64,000 bases of DNA. Source: Rhodococcus sp. KRD197. Its GTDB lineage: Bacteria > Actinomycetota > Actinomycetes > Mycobacteriales > Mycobacteriaceae. Position 1 is the stretch's first letter, and each line of letters opens with the position of its first letter. The DNA is taken from assembly GCF_017168235.1 (NCBI RefSeq), contig NZ_JABFAO010000010.1:91523-155522 (forward strand), read 5' to 3'. Under the pieces are notes generated by a model, which had not been told where the DNA came from, searched no databases, and saw nothing but the letters and a program-made list of their open reading frames with translations. This document shows, one piece after another, positions 42,753-52,378 of this stretch. The translations under genes and the position numbers were made by a program.

Positions 42753-45413
42753 ATGGCCACGAACGCAGTACTCGACTTCATCCTCAGCCTCCTCCGCGAC
42801 GACGAGGCGGCCGCCGCGTACTGCGTCAACCCGGACGCTGCGCTCGCCGCCGCCGGCCTCGGCGACGTCAGCCACGCCGACATCGTCGCCGTCGCACCGC
42901 TGGTAGCGGAATCCGGACTGTTCGCCGGAGCCGGCTCGCAGCTCTCGGCAATCCTCGGCGCCGGCGGCGCGGGAGGCATCGGGGGTGGCCTCGCCGGCGG
43001 CGCTGCCATCGGCGGCGGACTGTCGACCGGCCTCGGTTTGGCCGCAGGCGCCATCGTCGGCGGCGGGCTCGCAGGTAGCGGAATCATCGGTGGTGGTATC
43101 GGCGGCGGCTTCGGCGGCGACCTGGACCTGGCGGGCGATATCGCCGCGCAGATCGGTGCGGCGCTGAGTGCGGCGCTCGCCGTCGGCGGTCAGATCGGCG
43201 CCGAGCTCGGTGCCGCCTTCGGCGCGGCACTCGAAGCGATCATCGGAGCAGGCGGATCCATCGACCTCGGTGGCGCAGCCGATCTGAGCGGCGCACTTGC
43301 CGGTGTCATCGGCGGCGGGATCGACCTCGGCGCGGACCTGACCGCAGGACTCACCGCCGCGCTCGACGCCGCTCTCAGCGCGGTCGGTGGCCTGGACCTC
43401 GGTGTACTCGCCGGCGTCGACGGCGCACTGACGGGCGCTCTCGAAACCGTCTTCGGCATCGGCGGCGCAGTGGGAGCCGACCTCGGCGCAGCCCTCGGCG
43501 GAGTGCTGGGCGCAGTCCTCGACGCAGACCTGGTCGGCAATCTCGCCGGGGACCTGGCGGGCGGGCTGGGTGCCGCGCTCACTGCCGGACTCGACCTCGG
43601 CGCTGGCGTCGCTGCCGGCCTGGCCACCGAGATCGCAGCCGGACTCGGCGGCGCGCTCGACGCTGCGATCGGCGCGGGCGCCGGTCTTGCCGGCGGCCTG
43701 GCAGGAGGCCTCGAAGGCATCTTCGCACTGCAGAGCGGCCTAGCAGCAGCCCTCGGATCCTCGCTCGGCGCCGTGCTCGACGCCGGTGCGCTGGCTGATC
43801 TGGACCTCGCCGGGCTCGCTGGCATCGACCTCGGTGGCATCATCGGCGGTGCCCTCGGCACGGCCCTCGACCTCGACGCCGGGATCGTCGGCGACTTGAC
43901 GGCCTCGCTCGGCGCCGCACTCGACGGTGTCATCGGTGCCGACGGCGCACTCGGTCTGGGCGGTGCCGCAGACCTCGAAGGCCTCCTGGGCGCAGCGTTC
44001 GGCATCGGCGGCGAAGCAGGCGCAGGACTCGGCGCCGCATTCGACGCCATCCTCGGTGCAGGTGGGGCCCTCGGTGGCGCTCTGGATCTCGGCGCAGCGC
44101 TCGGTGCAGGCGGAGCACTGGCCGGTGCGCTCGACGGCACCCTCGCAGCAGCGCTCGGCGCCGCAGGCGATCTGGCCGGGGGCGTGGACCTCGATCTCGG
44201 TTCGGGACTGGAGGGAATCCTCGGAGCCGAAGGCGCCCTGGCGTCGACCATCGGTTCCTCGCTCGGCGCGGTACTCGACGCCGGTGCACTCGCCGATCTC
44301 GACCTGAGCGGCCTTGCTGCCGGTGACATCGCCGGCGCGGTGAGCGGTGCACTCGGATCCGCGTTGGATCTGGACACCAGCGCCATCGGCAGCCTGACTG
44401 CCGCACTCGGCACCGCCATCGACGTCTCGGCTGCGGGCGAGCTCGCCGCCGCGACCGATCTCGAAGGCGTCCTCGGCGCTGCATTCGGTGTGGGCGGCGA
44501 GGCGGGTGCCGGACTCGGCGGCGCACTCGACTCCGTTCTCGACACCAGCGGCGCCCTCGACCTCGGCGCCGCACTCGGTGGCGGAGCGGAACTCGGCGGC
44601 GCGCTGACAGGGGCACTCGATGCCGCGCTCGGTGCGACAGGCGGAGCAGCGGGCAGCGGTGACATCGATGCAGGACTCGGTGCCGTGGGCGGCCTTGCCG
44701 GTGGACTCGCGGGTGGTCTGGGCGGCGGACTTGCCGGTGGCCTGGGCGGCGGACTTGCCGGTGGCCTCGGCGGCGGCGTCGAGACAGGACTGGGAGCTGT
44801 TGCCGAGGCCGGCGCCGGCCTCGAATCCGGAGTGGGCGGTGCCGTCGACGGCGCTATCGGTGCCGTCGGAGGTGTCGGTGGCGCGCTCGACGGTGCAGCC
44901 GGCGCGGGCGGCTCGGCAGTCGGTGAACTGGGTGCGGGCCTGAACGCGGGTCTCGGCGCTGGCCTCGATGCCGGGGCGTCGGCCGGGGCCGACCTGGCAG
45001 GCGGCCTCGCCGGTGGTGCGGCCGCAGGAACGGACCTGGCAGGAGACGTCGCGGGTGGTCTTGCCGGTGGCGTCGAGGGCGGCCTTACGGGCGGCGTCGA
45101 GACGGGTGCTGACGTTGCCGGTGGAGTCGCAGGCGGCTTGGACAGCGGCTTCGATACCGGTGCGGACCTGATCGGGGGAGCCGCAGGAGGCCTCTCCGGT
45201 GGCGTGGAGAGCGCCGCGGATGCGTCCGGATCGCTCACCAGCGGATTCGACTCGAACGCCTGGTCCTCGGTGGACTCGAACATCTTCGGGCAGGCGCAGG
45301 GTGAATCCTCCTTGGGCGGGGAGTCCAGCCTGCACGGCGACATCGACAGCTCGGCAGACTCCGTTCCCGAGGTCGCCACCGTCGACCACAGTGCGGATCT
45401 GCTGAATCCCTGA
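42753..45413 (+). CDS. iniB: IniB-like Gly/Ala-rich repetitive protein
   Basis: 886 residues. Residues 1-70 are the conserved IniB N-terminal domain (NAVLDFILSLLRDDEAAAAY, CVNPDAALAAAGLGDVSHAD). From about 70 to 800 the protein is a low-complexity Gly/Ala/Leu/Asp array (units like LGAALDAxLGAGGALxGAL) with a near 166-residue internal duplication (about 334-499 and 500-650, both opening SSLGAVLDAGALADLDL). A polar C-terminal end follows (SNIFGQAQGESSLGGESSLH). About twice the length of mycobacterial IniB. Founding gene of the isoniazid/ethambutol-inducible iniBAC operon; exact role unknown, likely an envelope-associated or phase-forming scaffold (inference). Confidence 0.88.
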   Translation: MATNAVLDFILSLLRDDEAAAAYCVNPDAALAAAGLGDVSHADIVAVAPLVAESGLFAGAGSQLSAILGAGGAGGIGGGLAGGAAIGGGLSTGLGLAAGAIVGGGLAGSGIIGGGIGGGFGGDLDLAGDIAAQIGAALSAALAVGGQIGAELGAAFGAALEAIIGAGGSIDLGGAADLSGALAGVIGGGIDLGADLTAGLTAALDAALSAVGGLDLGVLAGVDGALTGALETVFGIGGAVGADLGAALGGVLGAVLDADLVGNLAGDLAGGLGAALTAGLDLGAGVAAGLATEIAAGLGGALDAAIGAGAGLAGGLAGGLEGIFALQSGLAAALGSSLGAVLDAGALADLDLAGLAGIDLGGIIGGALGTALDLDAGIVGDLTASLGAALDGVIGADGALGLGGAADLEGLLGAAFGIGGEAGAGLGAAFDAILGAGGALGGALDLGAALGAGGALAGALDGTLAAALGAAGDLAGGVDLDLGSGLEGILGAEGALASTIGSSLGAVLDAGALADLDLSGLAAGDIAGAVSGALGSALDLDTSAIGSLTAALGTAIDVSAAGELAAATDLEGVLGAAFGVGGEAGAGLGGALDSVLDTSGALDLGAALGGGAELGGALTGALDAALGATGGAAGSGDIDAGLGAVGGLAGGLAGGLGGGLAGGLGGGLAGGLGGGVETGLGAVAEAGAGLESGVGGAVDGAIGAVGGVGGALDGAAGAGGSAVGELGAGLNAGLGAGLDAGASAGADLAGGLAGGAAAGTDLAGDVAGGLAGGVEGGLTGGVETGADVAGGVAGGLDSGFDTGADLIGGAAGGLSGGVESAADASGSLTSGFDSNAWSSVDSNIFGQAQGESSLGGESSLHGDIDSSADSVPEVATVDHSADLLNP

Positions 45414-45455
45414 TGCGGTAGCACGAACGAATATCTGATGCGATAGCACGAACGG
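45411..45455 (+). repeat. Direct repeat at the iniB stop codon
   Basis: TGATGCGGTAGCACGAACGA (45411-45430) and TGATGCGATAGCACGAACGG (45436-45455), period 25 bp, the first TGA being the iniB stop. Adjacent to the following terminator. Confidence 0.8.
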
Positions 45456-45461
45456 ATGAGG

Positions 45462-45495
45462 AGGCCCCGGGCGGTTCGGTACGCCCGGGGCCTCT
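45462..45495 (+). terminator. Terminator-like hairpin between iniB and iniA
   Basis: 13-bp perfect arms GAGGCCCCGGGCG / CGCCCGGGGCCTC with an 8-base loop, followed by TTTCCTCGTT. It lies 49 bases after the iniB stop and 57 bases before iniA, so it probably attenuates read-through, giving more iniB than iniA-iniC transcript. Confidence 0.75.
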
Positions 45496-45551
45496 TTCCT
45501 CGTTACAGTTCGATGCAGCAGCACATCACGCACCAGATCCGAAAGAAGGCT

Positions 45552-47381
45552 ATGGACGGGCAAGCGAAGCAGCTGGCCGACCTGCTCGACCGAACTGCGG
45601 CAGTGGCCCAGACGGTCGGACGGTCCGATCTCGTGGAAAGGATGACGCTCGCCAAGGAGCGGGTGCTCGATCCGCGTCGTCGCATCGTTGTCGTCGGACC
45701 GCTGAAACAGGGAAAAAGCCAGTTCGTCAACTCGCTGCTCAACCTCGAGGTGTGCTCCGTCGGCGACGACGAGACGACGGCCATCCCGACCGTCGTCCAG
45801 AACTCGGATCGCTCCCATGCCGAACTGCTACTGGCTGATCCCGGCAACGACGTTCTGCGCGTTGATGTTCCGTTGGCCGAACTGCAGAGCATCACCCCGG
45901 CCAGCCCTCTTGCCCAGGGTCGTGAAGTGTTGCGACTCGAAGTCAACGTGCCGAGTCCGTTGCTCGCGGACGGCCTGGTGCTGGTCGACACACCGGGCGT
46001 CGGTGGTCACGGAAACCCGCATGCGGCCGGCACCTTGGGTCTCGTACCCTCGGCCGACGCCGTGCTGGTGGTCTCCGATGCCAGCCGCGAGTTCACCGAA
46101 CCCGAAATCTCGTTCCTCCGCCAGGTTTTGGGGCTCTGCCCGTCGGTGGCAGTGCTGATCACCAAAACCGACCTCTATCCGCACTGGCGTCAGATCGTCG
46201 AGGCCAACCGAGGGCATCTGCAGCGTGAAGGACTCGATGTCCCGATGATCCCGCTGTCCTCGCTGCTCCGGTCGCATGCGCTGCGACTCGACGACGAGGA
46301 GCTGAACGTCGAATCCGGTTTCCCGGCCCTCTACACGTTCTTGCGCGAGGAGGTCGTCCTGCGCGCCGACACCACGACCCGCACCGCCGTCTCCCTCGAT
46401 ATACGTTCGGTCACCGAACATCTCACGTTGGCCATGGCCAGCGAGCTTGCGGCGCTGCGTGACCCGGAACGCGCCGCAGCGGCCGTGGCGGGCTTGCAGC
46501 GCGCAAAGTCCGCGGCCGAGGACCTGCACAAGAAGACGTCCCAGTGGCAACAGACCCTCTCCGACGGAATCGCGGATCTGGCGTCGGACATCGACCACGA
46601 CCTGCGGGATCGGCTGCGTCGCGTCACGCGCGAGGCCGAACAGACCGTCGACGAAGGAGATCCGGCGTCCGACTGGGCCGAACTCGGCGACTGGCTCGAA
46701 GAGCAGATCGCTGCCTCGGTCGGTGACAACTTCGTCTGGGCGCACGAGCGGGCGTTGTGGCTGGCCGAGCTGGTCGCGGAGCATTTCGCGGCCGCCGGTG
46801 CCGTCTCGTTGCCCGACCTCGACCTCGGTGATCTCGAGAACGTGCTCGATCCTGTTGCCTCACTTGCCGACCTCGAGACCGGCGCTCTCGGCATCACACA
46901 GAAGGTGCTCGTCGGCATGCGGGGTTCGTACGGCGGTGTGCTGATGTTCGGTTTGATCACCACATTCGTCGGTCTGAGTTTGCTCAACCCCATCTCGATC
47001 GGTGCCGGCGTGTTGTTGGGCACCAAGGCGTACAAGGAGGACAAGGAGAATCGAGTTCGGGCACGTCGATCCGAGGCGAAGGTTGCTATCCGACGCTTCA
47101 CCGACGACGTCAGCTTTCAGGTCGGCAAGGAATCGAAGGATCGGCTTCGGCTCATTCAGCGTGTCCTTCGCGACCACTTCACCTCCATCGCCGAGCAGAC
47201 TCTGCGCTCACTCAACGATTCGCTGCAGGCCGCTCGGGAGGCCGCGAACGTCGAGACCAACGAACGTGCCACACGCACAGCACAACTGGATCGCGAGATG
47301 AAGGTGGTCGCCGAACTCAACGAGCGCGCGGCAGCCCTCGTACCCGCCGGCGCTCCCGCACCCGACGCAGCAGCGAAGTGA
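45552..47381 (+). CDS. iniA: IniA-like bacterial dynamin-like GTPase
   Basis: 609 residues from ATG 45552 (AAGAAGG just upstream; ATG 45513 is an in-frame alternative). GTPase motifs: P-loop GPLKQGKSQFVNSLL near 49, switch-I threonine in DDETTAIPTVV, G3 VDTPGVGGHGNP near 145 and G4 ITKTDLYPHW near 205. A paddle-like hydrophobic segment lies near 464-490 (LITTFVGLSLLNPISIGAGV) followed by the basic EDKENRVRARRSEAK, as in membrane-remodelling dynamins. Inner-membrane maintenance under envelope stress and cell-wall drugs is the known role of IniA. Overlaps iniC by 4 bases. Confidence 0.92.
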   Translation: MDGQAKQLADLLDRTAAVAQTVGRSDLVERMTLAKERVLDPRRRIVVVGPLKQGKSQFVNSLLNLEVCSVGDDETTAIPTVVQNSDRSHAELLLADPGNDVLRVDVPLAELQSITPASPLAQGREVLRLEVNVPSPLLADGLVLVDTPGVGGHGNPHAAGTLGLVPSADAVLVVSDASREFTEPEISFLRQVLGLCPSVAVLITKTDLYPHWRQIVEANRGHLQREGLDVPMIPLSSLLRSHALRLDDEELNVESGFPALYTFLREEVVLRADTTTRTAVSLDIRSVTEHLTLAMASELAALRDPERAAAAVAGLQRAKSAAEDLHKKTSQWQQTLSDGIADLASDIDHDLRDRLRRVTREAEQTVDEGDPASDWAELGDWLEEQIAASVGDNFVWAHERALWLAELVAEHFAAAGAVSLPDLDLGDLENVLDPVASLADLETGALGITQKVLVGMRGSYGGVLMFGLITTFVGLSLLNPISIGAGVLLGTKAYKEDKENRVRARRSEAKVAIRRFTDDVSFQVGKESKDRLRLIQRVLRDHFTSIAEQTLRSLNDSLQAAREAANVETNERATRTAQLDREMKVVAELNERAAALVPAGAPAPDAAAK

Positions 47382-48832
47382 CCGCGCTGGCCGAGGCTCG
47401 TGCGCTGATCTCTGCCGCGCGCGAGGCATACTCCATCGACCATCAGGCCGCGGCGACGCTGACCGAATGCCTCGAGCGGCTCGACCAACCGTTGCGCGTG
47501 GCCCTGGCCGGATCGCTCAAAGCCGGTAAGTCCACCCTGCTCAATGCGCTTGTGGGACAGGACATAGCCCCCACCGATGCCACCGAGTGCACCAAGGTGG
47601 TCACCTGGTATCGCAGCGGATCGACCCCCAGTGTCACTGCCTGGTACGACGGTGATCGCTCCGCGCACGTGCCCGTGCAACGCCGAGGCGGGCGGTTGAC
47701 CTTCGACCTCGGCGAGCTGACGGCGGCGCACGTGGACCGGCTCGATGTCGAGTGGCCCGCCCGCACACTGACGCAGACGACCATCATCGACACCCCGGGC
47801 ACATCCTCGCTGTCACGGGATGTCTCCGCACGGACGCTGTCGATGCTGACGCCGGAGAACGCGTCCTCGGGGGCGGATGCCGTCGTCTATCTGCTGCGGA
47901 CGCTCAACGCCACCGATGTGTCCTTCCTCGGACAGATCTCGTCCCACGTGGGCGGAGAAGCGGGGCCGCTCGGCGTCATCGGTGTCGTCTCGCGTGCCGA
48001 CGAGGTCGGAGCGGGCCGCATGGACGCGATGATGTCCGCCAAGGAGGTAGCCGCGAGGTTCGCCGCAGAACTCGAGGCAACCGGATTGTGCCAGGCGGTG
48101 GTACCCGTCGCCGGACTGCTCGCGCTCGGTGCCGAGACACTGCGGCAGTCGGAGTTCGCGGCATTCGAAATGCTCGCGCAGGTGCCCGATGCGGATCTGC
48201 AGTTGGCTATGCTGTCGGCGGACCGCTTCTCGCGGCCCGGTTTGCTGCCGATCGACCCCGAGCTGCGCGCGTCGATCGTCGATCGCTTCGGGTTGTTCGG
48301 TATCCGGATGGCAGTGACTCTGATCAAGCTGGGCGTGCACGATTCGCCGACGCTCGCGGCGGAACTGGTAGAACGCAGCGGGCTGAGCGAACTGCGGTCG
48401 GTGATCGACGTCCAGTTCGGTCAGCGAGCAGACCAGCTCAAACTCCATTCCGCGCTGGTGACATTGCAGCGCACCCTAGAGTGGCGGCCCATCTCGGAGT
48501 CGGCTGCCCTTCGCGCCGAAGCCGGTCGCATGATGGCCGACGTGCACGGATTCCAGGAGCTTCGGCTACTGGGGCGGATGCGGTCCACGGCGCCGAAGCT
48601 ACCCGAGCCCCAGCTCGCCGAACTGCACCGATTGATCGGTGGCTACGGCATCGACCCGTCCACCCGACTCGGCCTCGACCCCGACAGCGCGCCCGCGCAG
48701 CGGCACACCGCTGCGCTCGACGCGGTCCAGAAGTGGCGTCGGATGTCCGAACACCCGCTACTCGACCAATTCACCGCGCGAGCCTGCGAGGTCGCAGCCC
48801 GCAGCGCCGAGGGCGTTGCAGTACTGCGCTGA
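47378..48832 (+). CDS. iniC: IniC-like dynamin-family GTPase
   Basis: 484 residues from GTG 47378, overlapping the iniA TGA (GTGA). P-loop AGSLKAGKSTLLNALVG near 45, switch-I TDATECTKVVTWY, G3 IDTPGTSSLSRD near 138 and G4 VVSRADEVGAGR near 204. No long hydrophobic segment, so it is soluble or peripheral and probably works as a partner of IniA. Its end is followed by a perfect palindrome (48838-48883) that separates it from the convergent membrane-protein gene. Confidence 0.91.
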   Translation: MTALAEARALISAAREAYSIDHQAAATLTECLERLDQPLRVALAGSLKAGKSTLLNALVGQDIAPTDATECTKVVTWYRSGSTPSVTAWYDGDRSAHVPVQRRGGRLTFDLGELTAAHVDRLDVEWPARTLTQTTIIDTPGTSSLSRDVSARTLSMLTPENASSGADAVVYLLRTLNATDVSFLGQISSHVGGEAGPLGVIGVVSRADEVGAGRMDAMMSAKEVAARFAAELEATGLCQAVVPVAGLLALGAETLRQSEFAAFEMLAQVPDADLQLAMLSADRFSRPGLLPIDPELRASIVDRFGLFGIRMAVTLIKLGVHDSPTLAAELVERSGLSELRSVIDVQFGQRADQLKLHSALVTLQRTLEWRPISESAALRAEAGRMMADVHGFQELRLLGRMRSTAPKLPEPQLAELHRLIGGYGIDPSTRLGLDPDSAPAQRHTAALDAVQKWRRMSEHPLLDQFTARACEVAARSAEGVAVLR

Positions 48833-48837
48833 TGCAC

Positions 48838-48883
48838 CCCGTGTGTGCGTAGGTACCGCCCGCGGTACCTACGCACACACGGG
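48838..48883. terminator. Perfect 22-bp-arm palindrome, bidirectional terminator (repeat family copy 1)
   Basis: Arms CCCGTGTGTGCGTAGGTACC plus GC, with a 2-base centre; it lies 5 bases from the iniC stop and 1 base from the end of the convergent membrane-protein gene. Related copies are at 59390-59435 and 61294-61339. Confidence 0.85.
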
Positions 48884-48884
48884 C

Positions 48885-49436
48885 CTATCGTCGGATTGCG
48901 AAGCCGGTCACCGCAGCCACCACGGCGAGACCGGCTGCGAGGAGCGGCCCCCACTGCAGGGCCCCAGCTGCGATCGACCCGGCCTCGGACATGAACGACC
49001 AGAAGAGCAGGGACGCACCGATTGCCGCCAGGGCAGCGAAGACCAGCACGAGGGCCCCGCCGCGCTTTCGCCCCGCAGCCAACATCGATCCGACCCCCGC
49101 GAGCACCAGGATCACGGCCGCGACCCCGGCACTACCCAGCAACGTCACCGTCACCGTATCGGTGACCTCGGCGGAGCTCGCCCCGGAGTCCTGCTCCTGA
49201 ACAGAGGTTTCCAGCGCCGACCGTACTGCGTCGTATTCGAGCGCGAGCACACCAGCGATCGCCAGGAAGACAACCGTCACAGCCACCCACGAAGCGACGT
49301 TCAACCGGTACGCAAGTGAGGGCCGCGGCGCTTCCTCCCGGGTCCGCAGTGGCTCGACCGTGAACTCCGGGCGCTGCGGTTGCTGGCGTGGTTCGGCCTC
49401 GGGACGACGATGATTTCCCTGCTCACTCACAAGCAT
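48885..49436 (-). CDS. Membrane protein of unknown function
   Basis: 183 residues from ATG 49436 (AAAAGG upstream). A polar N-terminal 45 residues precede four hydrophobic segments: VASWVAVTVVFLAIAGVLAL, LLGSAGVAAVILVLAGVGSM, GGALVLVFAALAAIGASLLF and QWGPLLAAGLAVVAAVTGFA. A Ser/Glu-rich loop between helices 1 and 2 (SVQEQDSGASSAEV) is likely external. Same strand as and 31 bases downstream of the TreS-like gene. No family recognised. Confidence 0.8.
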   Translation of the reverse strand: MLVSEQGNHRRPEAEPRQQPQRPEFTVEPLRTREEAPRPSLAYRLNVASWVAVTVVFLAIAGVLALEYDAVRSALETSVQEQDSGASSAEVTDTVTVTLLGSAGVAAVILVLAGVGSMLAAGRKRGGALVLVFAALAAIGASLLFWSFMSEAGSIAAGALQWGPLLAAGLAVVAAVTGFAIRR

Positions 49437-49467
49437 CGAGCCTTTTCGGTTGTGACGGGGGAGCTCA

Positions 49468-51648
49468 TCATCGGAGAATCACCGGAACTCCTTGGTAGGG
49501 GCCGAGCGTCATCGGGAAGCTGTTCAACTCGTCGACGACGCCGATGTCGGTGTCGTCGAACATCTCGTGAACGGCCGCCCCCGGCGTCAGGTACTTGGAC
49601 TGAATGGTCGCGGCGACATCCTCGGAGGAAAAGTTGATGACCGTCGCCTGGATGTTGCCCTGCCCGAGGTCGTGCACCAACACCAGTAGTCCCTTGTGCG
49701 AGACCGTCGGAACATCCAACTGTTGGGCTGTCGCGATGCCGTACCTGTTGCGTAGCTCGATGATTCGCGCCAGCCGCCGGGCGAAGGAGTGGGGATCCTT
49801 CAACTGCTCCGGCAACGATCCGTACAGGCTCCGGCCGCGGGGGATGCCGGATTCCGAACGCACAGCCTCGGGATAGCTGTCCATGAGGTCGTGCGCTCCG
49901 CGGTTGATCCAGCGGGTGTCGCCCTCGCGGATCAGCTCGGCGACATCCTCGGCTCCGATGGGCAGGATGCCGAGCAGGTCCCAACCCGAGAGCGCGAAGA
50001 CGCCCGGTTGCAGGGCGTTGTACATCGCCAGCATCAGGTGCGCGGTCTTGACCGTTTCGATATCGGTCTCGTCCATGCGGTCCAGATCCCGGATGCCGAG
50101 CGAGGCGGTGATCACACTTGCTGTGGTGCAGGCGATTCCATTGGTGGTGAACAGTCGGTTGTACGGCGCCCACCGGCCGGTGAGGCGATCGGTGAGCTCG
50201 GACCGAATCTGGTTGCCGAGATCGGCACCCTTGACCACCTCGTTGCAGTAGGTGAACTCGTCCTCGGCGTGCAGCGTGGCGAAGTGGATCAACTCGAAGG
50301 TGAGCTCGTCGTGATTCTGCAATGCGTGCACCAGAGATGCCGGGTCGACACCATGGTCACGCGACAAAGACATTGTGAGCCTGAGGAATTCGGTGTTCCC
50401 CATGACAAGTGCGTGGTGGTAGGCGGGCCGGTTGATGAAATCGTAGGACAGGTCGGCGCCATTGGCACCCATCGCCTTGATGTCGTCGATGGTCAGATTC
50501 AACTCCTGGAAGGTGAACCCGCCCATCTTGCGGACGACGCTGGCGATGAGGTGGTTCGCGGCCTCGGACAGGGGATGGCCCTCGGACCAACCCGGACCCT
50601 CCGCCCGCCGCTCGACGCCGAGGAAGCCGTTGGCGTCGAGGCGAAGAGCGCCGGCACCGAGGTCGGCGATCGAGTGGCAGGCGTCGCCGATGACCAGGCG
50701 CATGCCGGCGAACGAGGGGTCGAGCCAGTTGATCGACGGCTGACCTGCCTTGAAGTAGTGCAGGTACACCCAGCGTCGTTCGACGCCGTCGATTCCCACC
50801 ACCGGAGCCGTTGCGCTCCAATTGGTTTCCTTGACACCGAGTTCGTAGAAGATGACGCGCTGCAGTTGCCCGATGATGTAACCCGCGCGGGCGAGATTGG
50901 CTTCGGCTTCGGCGTCGATGTTCTGCGAATCGGTTCCGGCGCGGACCCGGGGGAGCAGATGCCAATCCTGCGGCTCGATCTCCACCATGTGATAGATGCC
51001 GGGATAGTCCGCCACGGCCATCTCGGCCAATCGGAAGTCGGCGCCCTTGCCGGTGTGACCCGGAACGATGTCATCGATGACGATGCCCTCGTAGGCGGCG
51101 GCCACGACGCACAGGCGTCGGAACTCCTCCTCGGAACCGAACGCCGGGTCGATCTGCATGCCGATGCGGTCGAAATGCCCGTCGACGGACGGCGTCGGAC
51201 GCCAGCCGTGGATGCCGCCGGCGACCTTGACCGGTCCGGTGTGGACAGCGGTGATGCCGATCTCGGAGAACGCCTGCCACAGTGCTTCGTCGCCCAGGGT
51301 GCTGAGGAAACTCGTGCGGGGCGCGTTGATGACCGAGATTGGATAAGCGGTGAACCACACGGGCGCGCGCTCGACGGCAGCGCGTGGGTCGGGATCGGCG
51401 TAGGGGTTCTGCCACATGCTGCCCTTGCCGGAGAGTTGTTCGGCGATGAGCTTGGCGTCGTGCAGCATGGATTTTTCGGTGAGCCAGTCCACGTATTCGG
51501 GGTTGGCTGCCGAGGGGTCTCCTTCGACGGGAGCTGCCCTGTTTCGATCGGCCCGCCTTACGGAGGGGCGTAGTGGGCGCGGTCTGGCGGGATAGAACTT
51601 CTCGTCGTAGGTGATCTCGCTCGGTTCGTGCTGGACTTCGGGATCCAT
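49468..51648 (-). CDS. GH13 alpha-amylase-family enzyme, TreS-like
   Basis: 726 residues from ATG 51648 (AAAGAGG upstream). TIM-barrel motifs: region [14 protein letters not shown] near residue 200, region [14 protein letters not shown] with the nucleophile Asp near 337, region [16 protein letters not shown] with the acid/base Glu near 380, region [13 protein letters not shown] near 443. LQNHDELT is typical of trehalose synthase (maltose alpha-glucosyltransferase), which interconverts maltose and trehalose, but region I has PGHTG rather than the usual ANHTS. Trehalose metabolism fits a mycolic-acid bacterium under envelope stress; specificity is not certain. Confidence 0.8.
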   Translation of the reverse strand: MDPEVQHEPSEITYDEKFYPARPRPLRPSVRRADRNRAAPVEGDPSAANPEYVDWLTEKSMLHDAKLIAEQLSGKGSMWQNPYADPDPRAAVERAPVWFTAYPISVINAPRTSFLSTLGDEALWQAFSEIGITAVHTGPVKVAGGIHGWRPTPSVDGHFDRIGMQIDPAFGSEEEFRRLCVVAAAYEGIVIDDIVPGHTGKGADFRLAEMAVADYPGIYHMVEIEPQDWHLLPRVRAGTDSQNIDAEAEANLARAGYIIGQLQRVIFYELGVKETNWSATAPVVGIDGVERRWVYLHYFKAGQPSINWLDPSFAGMRLVIGDACHSIADLGAGALRLDANGFLGVERRAEGPGWSEGHPLSEAANHLIASVVRKMGGFTFQELNLTIDDIKAMGANGADLSYDFINRPAYHHALVMGNTEFLRLTMSLSRDHGVDPASLVHALQNHDELTFELIHFATLHAEDEFTYCNEVVKGADLGNQIRSELTDRLTGRWAPYNRLFTTNGIACTTASVITASLGIRDLDRMDETDIETVKTAHLMLAMYNALQPGVFALSGWDLLGILPIGAEDVAELIREGDTRWINRGAHDLMDSYPEAVRSESGIPRGRSLYGSLPEQLKDPHSFARRLARIIELRNRYGIATAQQLDVPTVSHKGLLVLVHDLGQGNIQATVINFSSEDVAATIQSKYLTPGAAVHEMFDDTDIGVVDELNSFPMTLGPYQGVPVILR

Positions 51649-51888
51649 GTGCCTCTTTCCGCCCTCGCTTTGTTTCAACCCTACGTAGGGAAGGCATGCT
51701 CTGCAGTGTTGTTACATCCCCGCGCGCAGGCCCAGCGAAACCTTCACGTCGATGAATTGCACGGGTGTGATTCGAGATGTGGGCTTACTGGACCGTCACC
51801 GAATCGAGACTGCGCGGTCTGGAAAGTTCGGCTCGAGTGGGCGATAGTTGAATCGCACCAATAACCCCTTCAGTCACAGGAGTAACAC

Positions 51889-52365
51889 ATGCGTCGCACC
51901 GTCCGCACCATCGTCCTGGCCTCGACGGCCGCAATTGCCGCCGCCGTCGGCGCGGTAGCCATGGCGCCCATCGCATCGGCTCAGGAAGACGAGTCGGCTC
52001 CGATGCCCTTCGGATCCTCCGAGCTGCAGTCCCCCGACCTGGTGGTCTCGATCGACGCGGTCTGCGTGCCGCGAGCCGAGGAAGACGACCGTGAGGGAGA
52101 GCTCGCGGCCCTCGAGATCACCCTGAACAACGTCGGCGCGGACGCCGCCTCGTTGATCTCCACCAACTACGGCATCGCCCCCGATCTGACCGGTGTGCTG
52201 CCGGAGGATGTCATCGAGCCCGGTGAAGGCATCGTCTACACCGTCCCCACTCCGATGAGCGAGTGGAACAACGTGCTGGCCGGCGCGGCAACGTTCTCGC
52301 CGCAGCTCGACGCGAACTACCCGGACAACTTCGCAGTCGGGATGCTCAGCATCGACTGCTCCTAG
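51889..52365 (+). CDS. Small secreted protein of unknown function
   Basis: 158 residues. Signal peptide MRRTVRTIVLASTAAIAAAV then AMAPIASAQED, cleavage probably after ASA. The mature part is acidic, with two cysteines (VCVPRAEEDD and the C-terminal DCS) that could form one disulfide, and LEITLNNVGADAASLIS, resembling an Ig-like beta domain as in CARDB-type modules. No enzyme motif. AGGAG before the ATG (CACAGGAGTAACACATG). Followed by a 40-bp palindrome. Confidence 0.82.
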   Translation: MRRTVRTIVLASTAAIAAAVGAVAMAPIASAQEDESAPMPFGSSELQSPDLVVSIDAVCVPRAEEDDREGELAALEITLNNVGADAASLISTNYGIAPDLTGVLPEDVIEPGEGIVYTVPTPMSEWNNVLAGAATFSPQLDANYPDNFAVGMLSIDCS

Positions 52366-52378
52366 GCGCTTCGCACAC

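Noticed and set aside
43190..45818. Very long open frames on the minus strand opposite iniB (744 and 692 codons)
   Set aside because: They are composition shadows of a GC-rich repeat; products are Ser/Pro/Arg or Glu/Arg-rich without domains, while the plus strand has a good ribosome binding site and the IniB domain.
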